Shown in pieces: positions 1 through 5,202 of a stretch of DNA of 15,966 nt (the stretch's first letter is position 1; every line of letters begins with the position of its first letter). The stretch comes from Azospirillum brasilense (GTDB taxonomy: Bacteria > Pseudomonadota > Alphaproteobacteria > Rickettsiales > UBA3002): assembly GCA_003241645.1 (NCBI GenBank), contig QFOX01000043.1:1-15966 (forward strand). Reading direction: 5' to 3'. The notes under the pieces were generated by a model. It was not told the origin of the DNA. It was given only the letters and a program-made list of their open reading frames with translations, and made no database searches. The translations under genes and the position numbers were made by a program.

Positions 1-1
1 C

Positions 2-1360
2 AACGACGGTAACTACGACTTCACCTACAGCCCCGGCACGCTGACCATTACCAAGGCCACGCTGACCGCCACCGCGGGTAATGGCACCCGCACCTATGGC
101 GCGGCCAACCCGGCCTTCGGCGTCACTTACACCGGCTTCGTGAACGGTGAGGACAGCTCCGTCATTGATACGCTCGCCACCGCATCCACCACCGCTACCG
201 CGCTCAGCAACGTTGGCAGCTATGCGGTGACCGCCAGTGGCGGGGTGGATAATAACTACGACTTCACCTACAGCCCCGGCACCCTCACCATCACCAAAGC
301 CACCCTCACCGCAACCGCCGGTAATGGCACCCGCACCTATGGCGCGGCCAACCCCGCCTTCGGGGTGACCTACACCGGCTTCGTCAATGGCGAGGACAGC
401 TCTGTTATTGATACGCTCGCGACGGCCTCGACTACCGCCACGGCGCTCAGTAATGTCGGCAGCTATGCGGTCACCGCTTCGGGCGCTGCCGATGGCAATT
501 ACGACTTCACCTACAGCCCCGGTACCCTCACCATCACCAAGGCGACACTCACCGCAACCGCCGGTAACGGCACCCGCACCTATGGTGCCGCGAACCCAGC
601 CTTCGGCGTGACCTACACCGGCTTCGTGAACGGTGAGGATAGCTCTGTTATTGATACCCTCGCCACCGCTTCGACCACCGCGAACGCACTCAGCAATGTG
701 GGTACCTATGCGGTCACTGCCAGTGGCGGGGTGGATAATAACTACGACTTCACCTACAGCCCCGGCACCCTCACCATCACCAAGGCAACGCTGACCGCGA
801 CGGCTGACGCCAAAACGCGCTATACCGACGAGGCGAACCCGGCCTTTACTTTCACCTATAGCGGTTTCGTCAATGGCGAGAACAGCAGCGTCATCGACAC
901 GCTGGCCACTGGCACCACCACCGCTACCACCGCTAGCCCGGCGGGAAGCTATGCCATTACCGGCAGCGGCGCCGACGATGGGAATTACAGCTTTGTGTAC
1001 CAGAACGGGACCCTGACCGTGCAGGCAGGCGTGGCACCCACCCCGTCACCCACGCCAACGACAGAACTGCCGCCTACCTCGGAACAGCCTGACCCGACGC
1101 GCTATTTCGCCGCGCGTGACTTCAACCAGGCCACGCAGCGCCCCACCCCCACCGGCGACAGTGGGGACATCGTGGTGATCAGTGGTTCGGAGTTGGATTT
1201 CGATACCTTCATGAATCCGTTCCTGATCGCCATCACCGACGAGCTGTCGCAGCAGACCTACGGCAGCACCACCAACATGTTCACGCGCTTCACGCCTATG
1301 AACCTGTATATCGAGCGGCAGGAAAAGCGGAAGAAACGCCGCGTCGCCCAGTGGTTCTAG
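2..1360 (+). CDS. MBG-domain repeat surface/secreted protein, C-terminal part (5' end outside window)
   Basis: The frame is open from the window edge, so the start lies upstream; the GTG at 140 falls inside a repeat and is not a start. The visible 452 residues hold the tail of one repeat, three nearly identical 81-residue repeats, and a fourth diverged copy. Each carries the motifs TYGAANPAF, GFVNG, VGSYAVTASG and GTLTITK, typical of MBG/YDG-type immunoglobulin-like repeats in filamentous-haemagglutinin-like and other large exported proteins. A Pro/Thr-rich linker follows (around 1027-1100), then about 85 residues of unique sequence ending in a strongly basic stretch (RQEKRKKRR) and VAQWF. 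No membrane anchor, LPXTG or obvious autotransporter barrel is visible at this end. It is probably an adhesin or two-partner-secretion type exoprotein, but the N-terminal signal and secretion domain that would decide this are outside the window. msrB starts 70 bp downstream on the same strand. Confidence 0.85.
   Translation, partial: NDGNYDFTYSPGTLTITKATLTATAGNGTRTYGAANPAFGVTYTGFVNGEDSSVIDTLATASTTATALSNVGSYAVTASGGVDNNYDFTYSPGTLTITKATLTATAGNGTRTYGAANPAFGVTYTGFVNGEDSSVIDTLATASTTATALSNVGSYAVTASGAADGNYDFTYSPGTLTITKATLTATAGNGTRTYGAANPAFGVTYTGFVNGEDSSVIDTLATASTTANALSNVGTYAVTASGGVDNNYDFTYSPGTLTITKATLTATADAKTRYTDEANPAFTFTYSGFVNGENSSVIDTLATGTTTATTASPAGSYAITGSGADDGNYSFVYQNGTLTVQAGVAPTPSPTPTTELPPTSEQPDPTRYFAARDFNQATQRPTPTGDSGDIVVISGSELDFDTFMNPFLIAITDELSQQTYGSTTNMFTRFTPMNLYIERQEKRKKRRVAQWF
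56..1024 (+). repeat. Tandem 243-bp coding repeats (MBG modules)
   Basis: Unit boundaries fall in frame at 56-298, 299-541 and 542-784, with a diverged fourth unit at 785-1024 and the end of an earlier unit at 2-55. Units 1-3 differ at only a few residues (for example SGGVDNNYDF against SGAADGNYDF) but at many synonymous codon positions. Unit 4 has changed more, for example GNGTRTYGAANPAF to DAKTRYTDEANPAF, as is common for terminal repeats. Copy number may vary between strains and could be miscounted by short-read assembly. Confidence 0.95.
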
Positions 1361-1430
1361 CGCAGCCTTGCCGATAAGTAACTTGGCAGCCGTGGCCCAT
1401 GCGCTTAAGGTTCATGGCAGGAGATCCGCG

Positions 1431-1934
1431 ATGAAACCCTTCCTGCTGTGCCTGAGCTGCCTGTTCGTCACCACCGCTGCCATGGCCGCCAAGGCCCCGG
1501 AATCGATGAAGCTCGACCATCTGGACCCCATGCAACGCTACGTGACGCAAATGGGCGGCACCGAGCGGCCTTTCCACAACGAATACTGGGACCACCACGA
1601 AGAAGGCATCTATGTGGATGTGATCTCGGGCGAGCCGCTTTTCTCCTCCACCGATAAATTCGACTCCGGCACGGGCTGGCCCAGCTTCACGCAGCCCATC
1701 AGCGCGCATACGCTTTCCACCCAGACCGACAAAACGCTGGGCATGGAACGCACCGAAGTGAAATCCAGCGGCAGCAAGGCGCATCTGGGCCATGTGTTCG
1801 ATGACGGGCCACCGGAAAAAGGTGGCAAGCGCTATTGCATTAACTCGGCCGCGTTGCGGTTCGTGCCCAAAGCCGCGCTGAAAGAGGAAGGCTACGGCGA
1901 ATACCTGGAACTGTTTGAGAAAAAGGCCAAATAA
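1431..1934 (+). CDS. msrB: Exported peptide-methionine (R)-S-oxide reductase, one-cysteine, zinc-free type
   Basis: It reduces the R epimer of methionine sulfoxide in proteins. The 167-aa product begins with a Sec signal peptide (hydrophobic residues 4-17, likely cleavage after A19), so it should act in the periplasm. Family motifs are GTGWPSF (81-86), HLGHVFDDGP (118-127) and RYCINSAALRF (135-144), with the catalytic cysteine at C136. All four cysteines that bind zinc in E. coli MsrB are replaced (D63, S66, S112, S115), and the mature protein has no second cysteine, so no internal resolving cysteine exists. I chose the ATG at 1431 because AGGAG at 1419-1423 is well spaced and the signal peptide starts there. 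The frame extends up to 1368, but that adds 21 polar residues ahead of the signal. The stop codon abuts the next gene's ATG, so the two are probably translationally coupled. Confidence 0.95.
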   Translation: MKPFLLCLSCLFVTTAAMAAKAPESMKLDHLDPMQRYVTQMGGTERPFHNEYWDHHEEGIYVDVISGEPLFSSTDKFDSGTGWPSFTQPISAHTLSTQTDKTLGMERTEVKSSGSKAHLGHVFDDGPPEKGGKRYCINSAALRFVPKAALKEEGYGEYLELFEKKAK

Positions 1935-2354
1935 ATGTTACGCGCCGTCATTGCCTTCACCCTCTTGCTATGCGCGGCCACTTCCGCGCAGGCCGCGCGG
2001 CCCTTGCCAGAAGCGCAGCTCTACGCGGTTTATGCCTATGCGGACTGGTGCCCCAACTGTAAGATACTGACCCCGCGCCTTGCCGCCGTGCGCAGTGCAC
2101 TGGCGCAGGAGAAACTGCTTTTCGTGACGCTCGACCTGACGGACAAACCCCGCATCCAGCAATCCATTCTGCTGGCGCAGGCGCTGGGCATTGGCCCGTT
2201 CCTGCAGGCGCAGGGCAGCGCCACCGGCTACGTCGCGCTGCTGGATGCAAAAACGAAAAAAGAAGTGGCGCGCTTCGATCGCACAGACGACGAAAAAGCG
2301 ATGCTGGAACGCATGCGTGCAGCGCTCACCAAACCCGCTCCTACCGCCGATTAG
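1935..2354 (+). CDS. Exported thioredoxin-like protein with CPNC active site
   Basis: A 139-aa protein with a signal peptide (likely cut after A20, in SAQA-ARP) followed by a short thioredoxin fold. The motif ADWCPNCK places the redox pair at C39 and C42. The segment after it (VTLDLTDKP, then GYVALLD and ARFDR) matches the beta strands of thioredoxin. The cis-proline that normally precedes the fourth strand appears to be replaced: by my alignment G98 sits there, in SATGYVALL. Its ATG directly follows the msrB stop (TAA then ATG with no gap), so the two form one transcription unit. Inference: it is the periplasmic electron donor, or part of the relay, that recycles the neighbouring one-cysteine MsrB. 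Alternatives are a DsbD- or TlpA-linked thiol protein of other specificity. No membrane reductase partner is visible nearby. Confidence 0.85.
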   Translation: MLRAVIAFTLLLCAATSAQAARPLPEAQLYAVYAYADWCPNCKILTPRLAAVRSALAQEKLLFVTLDLTDKPRIQQSILLAQALGIGPFLQAQGSATGYVALLDAKTKKEVARFDRTDDEKAMLERMRAALTKPAPTAD

Positions 2355-2379
2355 CGGCGAATCATTTTCCTGTTTTTTT
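2345..2379 (+). terminator. Weak terminator-like stem and T run after the thioredoxin-like gene
   Basis: CGCCG (2345-2349) can pair with CGGCG (2355-2359) around a loop holding the stop codon. A seven-T run lies at 2373-2379, with four more Ts at 2365-2368. The distance from stem to T run is too long for a classical intrinsic terminator, so this is tentative. Confidence 0.3.
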
Positions 2380-2389
2380 GCGTGCAACA

Positions 2390-2413
2390 TATGATTGTAT
2401 CCTGCATGGATAC
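2390..2413 (+). promoter_or_regulatory. Possible -10 box with an adjoining perfect inverted repeat upstream of the response regulator
   Basis: TATGAT (2390-2395) resembles a -10 hexamer, but no good -35 lies 16-18 bp before it. Immediately after is the perfect inverted repeat GTATCC-TGCAT-GGATAC (2397-2413), which would overlap the transcription start. A repressor operator is the simplest reading. The rest of the 192-bp gap (2355-2546) is AT-richer than its surroundings and, apart from a possible short leader frame at 2473-2505, holds nothing else I recognise. Confidence 0.35.
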
Positions 2414-2472
2414 GGCACAACTAATTGTATTCGCTGGGAATAAGAAATCTTTCATTTCAAGGGGTTTTCTCT

Positions 2473-2505
2473 ATGATGTTATTGGATGTTCAAACGCGGC
2501 CTTGA
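2473..2505 (+). CDS. Possible 10-codon leader peptide upstream of the response regulator
   Basis: ATG at 2473 opens MMLLDVQTRP and stops at TGA 2503-2505. It is preceded by AAGGGG (2459-2464) with 8-nt spacing, a better Shine-Dalgarno than that of the response regulator 42 bp further on. The peptide has no run of one amino acid as in classical attenuators. It may be chance; it is listed because the ribosome-binding site is good. Confidence 0.25.
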   Translation: MMLLDVQTRP

Positions 2506-2546
2506 GAGCCGGGTAACGGGCATCGACAGCAACAGGTAGAAAACAC

Positions 2547-2930
2547 ATGGCCGGCAAACGCATTCTTCTGGTGGAGGATTATCCCGCCAATGTGCTCGTA
2601 GCGACAACGCTGCTTGAAGATTTCGGCTACCAGTACGAGGTGGCCACCTCCGGCGAAGAAGCCCTGCAGAAGATCCAGAACGATCGCTTCGACGCGGCGC
2701 TGATGGATGTGCAGCTGGGCGATATGTGCGGGTTCGAGACCACCCGCCGCGTGCGCGCCTGGGAAAAGGACGGCCCGCCACCGCCGCGCCACCTGCCCAT
2801 CATCGCCATGACGGCCCACGCCATGGTCGGCGACCGCGAGCGTTGCATCGAAGCGGGCATGGACGACTATATCAGCAAGCCGTTCGATCCCGAAGAACTG
2901 CGCAGCAAGCTCACCGCCTACGCGGCCTAA
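2547..2930 (+). CDS. Single-domain response regulator (CheY/DivK-like receiver)
   Basis: The 127-aa protein is only a receiver domain, with no DNA-binding or enzymatic output. The acidic pocket is E10/D11, the phospho-acceptor is D54 (ALMDVQ), the switch residues are T89 (IIAMTAHAM) and Y108, and the conserved lysine is K111 (YISKPF). The stretch GDRERCIEAGMDDYISKPF closely resembles receivers attached to hybrid histidine kinases and DivK-type phosphorelay proteins. It would act by protein-protein contact or as a phosphate shuttle in the cytoplasm. No kinase lies beside it, so its partner is encoded elsewhere. The start at 2547 is preceded by CAGGTAG about 7 nt upstream. Calling it DivK itself would be guesswork; similarity to hybrid-kinase receivers is at least as strong. 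Confidence 0.9.
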   Translation: MAGKRILLVEDYPANVLVATTLLEDFGYQYEVATSGEEALQKIQNDRFDAALMDVQLGDMCGFETTRRVRAWEKDGPPPPRHLPIIAMTAHAMVGDRERCIEAGMDDYISKPFDPEELRSKLTAYAA

Positions 2931-3000
2931 AACCTTCCCGGCTTTCACCGCGCACACGACCACTCGATTCTTTATGCGGCTGTGGTAGAAGCTGGCAGCT

Positions 3001-3882
3001 ATGATGCATCGCCTGCTCACCTCTATCCGTTTGTGGCTGCGCCCCGCCCGGCCATTCTGGCTGGCCGTTCGCCGCCTGATCGCGCATGACGGCATCGAGA
3101 TCGCGGGATTCATTGCCTATACCGGGCTGGTGTCGCTTTTCCCGTTCGTCATCTTCCTGTTCGCGCTGGCAGGCTTCACGGGGGATACCGCCACCGCCGA
3201 GGCGGTGACCGATGCGGCCTTCCGCCAGCTGCCGGGCGAGGTGGCGCGCACCATCAGCCCCATCGTGCAGGATATTTTCCGCCAGCCGCAGCCCGGCCTT
3301 GTCACGCTGGGCATCGTGGGCACGTTGTGGGTCACGTCCTCGGGCATCGAAGCGCTGCGCATGGGCGTGGTGCGCAGCTGGGAACAGAAGGAAACGCGGC
3401 CCTTCTGGCACCGCCGCCTGACCAGCATTTTCTATGTAGGGCTGGGTGCCTTAAGCGCACTGGCAGCAAGCCTCATCGTGGTGATCGCGCCGCTGGGGCT
3501 GGATTATGTGCGCAGCCTCGTGCCGGTGCCGACCGTGTTCGTGGTGCTGTCCACGCTGCTGCGCCTGCTGCTGGCCGCGGGGCTGATCGCGGGCACGCTG
3601 GCGCTTCTGTACCGCTACCTGCCGCCGCGCACCGTGGCGTGGAAGCGTGTGTGGCCCGGCGCATGGCTTGCCGCGTTCCTGTGGATCGGGCTGGCGACGT
3701 TGTTCTCGCAATACCTGCGCCACTCCACCGATTACAGCGTCACCTATGGCAGCCTTGGCGGCGTGGTCATCACGCTGCTGTTCCTGCATTTCTCGGCGAT
3801 CATTTTCATGCTTGGGGTAGAATTCAGCGCGGTGCGCTCGCAGCGCCGCCCTCGCCGCGCAGCACGCGAAACGGTTGCATAG
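3001..3882 (+). CDS. YihY/BrkB family inner-membrane protein
   Basis: The 293-aa protein has about six hydrophobic segments, roughly at residues 35-58, 100-117, 140-165, 180-205, 218-238 and 246-275. Family features are the early DGIEIAGFIAYTGLVSLFPF segment, LWVTSSGIEALRMG, and the late YRYLPPR, WPGAWLAAFLWIG and YGSLGGVVITLLFLHFSAIIFMLGVEF segments that define the YihY/virulence-factor-BrkB family. The old label ribonuclease BN for this family is wrong for E. coli YihY. The biochemical role is unsettled; an envelope or transport function is usually assumed. Two adjacent ATGs (3001 and 3004) could start it, and the ribosome-binding site is weak (GGTAGAAG about 10 nt upstream). It follows the response regulator by 70 bp and may be co-transcribed with it. 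The C-terminus is basic (RSQRRPRRAAR), consistent with a cytoplasmic end. Confidence 0.9.
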   Translation: MMHRLLTSIRLWLRPARPFWLAVRRLIAHDGIEIAGFIAYTGLVSLFPFVIFLFALAGFTGDTATAEAVTDAAFRQLPGEVARTISPIVQDIFRQPQPGLVTLGIVGTLWVTSSGIEALRMGVVRSWEQKETRPFWHRRLTSIFYVGLGALSALAASLIVVIAPLGLDYVRSLVPVPTVFVVLSTLLRLLLAAGLIAGTLALLYRYLPPRTVAWKRVWPGAWLAAFLWIGLATLFSQYLRHSTDYSVTYGSLGGVVITLLFLHFSAIIFMLGVEFSAVRSQRRPRRAARETVA

Positions 3883-3903
3883 CGGGCCAAGCCTGACTAT
3901 GTA
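3875..3903 (+). promoter_or_regulatory. Candidate promoter for icd
   Basis: TTGCAT (3875-3880), a 17-bp spacer, then TATGTA (3898-3903). The -35 overlaps the end of the YihY/BrkB gene. The predicted start near 3910 leaves a 5' leader of about 26 nt. Spacing is ideal and each hexamer matches consensus at four or more positions, but one such match in 16 kb could be chance. Confidence 0.45.
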
Positions 3904-3935
3904 GCCCACTCAGAAAAATTCCTGCCGAGGTTCCC

Positions 3936-5141
3936 ATGAGCAAGATCAAAGTCACCACCCCCGTTGTTGAACTCGATGGCGACGAGATGACCCGCATCAT
4001 CTGGGCGATGATCAAGGAAAAGCTCATCCTCCCCTACCTCGATATCGACCTGAAATATTTCGACCTCGGCATCGAACACCGCGACGCGACCAACGACCAG
4101 GTGACGGTGGATGCCGCCAACGCCATCAAGCAATACGGCGTGGGCATCAAATGCGCCACCATCACGCCGGACGAAGCGCGGGTGAAGGAATTCAACCTGA
4201 AGGCCATGTACAAATCGCCCAACGGCACCATCCGTAACATCCTCGACGGCACGATCTTCCGCGCCCCCATCATCTGCAAGAACATCCCGCGCTATGTGCA
4301 GGGCTGGGAGCAGCCCATCATCGTGGGTCGCCACGCCTTCGGCGACCAGTACCGCGCCACCGACCTGGTGATCGACCAGCCGGGCACGCTGAAGCTCACC
4401 TTCACCCCCGCCGATGGCGGCGCGCCGGTGGAGCACACCGTGTTCGAATTCAAGAAACCCGGCGTGGCCATGGGCATGTACAACCTCGATGCCAGCATCG
4501 AAGGCTTTGCCCGCGCCTGCTTCAACTACGCGCTGGGCCTCAACATGCCCCTGCTGATGAGCACGAAGAACACCATCCTGAAAAAATACGACGGGCGCTT
4601 CAAGGATATTTTCCAGCGCGTGTACGAGCAGGAATTCGCCACGCAGTTCACCACCGCCGGCATTTACTACGAACACCGCCTGATCGACGATCTGGTGGCG
4701 TTCGCCATCAAATCCAACGGCGGGTTCGTGTGGGCCTGCAAGAACTACGACGGCGACGTGCAGTCCGACGTGGTGGCCCAAGGCTTCGGCTCGCTGGGGC
4801 TGATGACCAGCATCCTCATCACGCCGGACGGCAAAACCGTGGAGACCGAAGCCGCCCACGGCACCGTCACCCGCCATTACCGCGAGCACCAGAAGGGCAA
4901 AGCGACCAGCACCAACCCCATCGCCAGCATTTTCGCGTGGACGCAGGGCTTGAGCTACCGCGCCAAGTTCGATGGCAACGAAGCCCTTGGCGGCTTCGCC
5001 AAAAAGCTCGAGGAAGCCGTGATCGCCACCGTGGAAGGCGGCCAGATGACCAAAGACCTCGCCCTGCTGGTCGGGCCGCAGCAACAATACCTCACCACCG
5101 GCGAATTCATCGACGCGGTGGCGGCCAAACTGGCGGCCTAG
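3936..5141 (+). CDS. icd: NADP-dependent isocitrate dehydrogenase, homodimeric eukaryote-like type
   Basis: It oxidatively decarboxylates isocitrate to 2-oxoglutarate with NADP+ in the TCA cycle (EC 1.1.1.42). The 401-aa length and sequence match the homodimeric type shared by mitochondria/cytosol and many alphaproteobacteria, not the E. coli-type enzyme. Substrate residues can be placed by similarity to human IDH1: R100 (SPNGTIRN), R109, R132 and Y139 in VGRHAFGDQYRATD, K211 (STKNT), and metal aspartates D251/D252, D274 and D278 (YDGDVQSD). The cofactor loop EAAHGTVTRHY carries R313/H314, expected for NADP+ preference. The start ATG at 3936 has GAGG at 3927-3930, 5 nt upstream. The PEPC-family gene follows after 61 bp, and the enzyme that uses its product (sucA/sucB/lpdA) lies 6-10 kb away on the other strand. 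Confidence 0.97.
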   Translation: MSKIKVTTPVVELDGDEMTRIIWAMIKEKLILPYLDIDLKYFDLGIEHRDATNDQVTVDAANAIKQYGVGIKCATITPDEARVKEFNLKAMYKSPNGTIRNILDGTIFRAPIICKNIPRYVQGWEQPIIVGRHAFGDQYRATDLVIDQPGTLKLTFTPADGGAPVEHTVFEFKKPGVAMGMYNLDASIEGFARACFNYALGLNMPLLMSTKNTILKKYDGRFKDIFQRVYEQEFATQFTTAGIYYEHRLIDDLVAFAIKSNGGFVWACKNYDGDVQSDVVAQGFGSLGLMTSILITPDGKTVETEAAHGTVTRHYREHQKGKATSTNPIASIFAWTQGLSYRAKFDGNEALGGFAKKLEEAVIATVEGGQMTKDLALLVGPQQQYLTTGEFIDAVAAKLAA

Positions 5142-5202
5142 GCCGGGTTAAATTCACAGAACTGTCATGCACAAAGCGTGGGCTCGCCCCTAGGGTCGGC
5201 GC

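Noticed and set aside
1..1024. CRISPR-like or intergenic tandem repeat
   Set aside because: The 243-bp units are in frame within one protein and encode a known domain type; there are no short direct repeats with spacers.
1368..1430. Upstream extension of msrB
   Set aside because: It would bury the signal peptide behind 21 polar residues and ignore the AGGAG at 1419-1423.
3897..5087. Long open frame on the - strand opposite icd
   Set aside because: Shadow of icd. The icd residues match the known enzyme throughout, and the antisense product is Gly/His/Val-rich without domains.
3936..5141. Horizontal transfer of a eukaryotic isocitrate dehydrogenase
   Set aside because: This homodimeric type is common in alphaproteobacteria and is the likely relative of the mitochondrial enzyme, so no recent transfer needs to be invoked.
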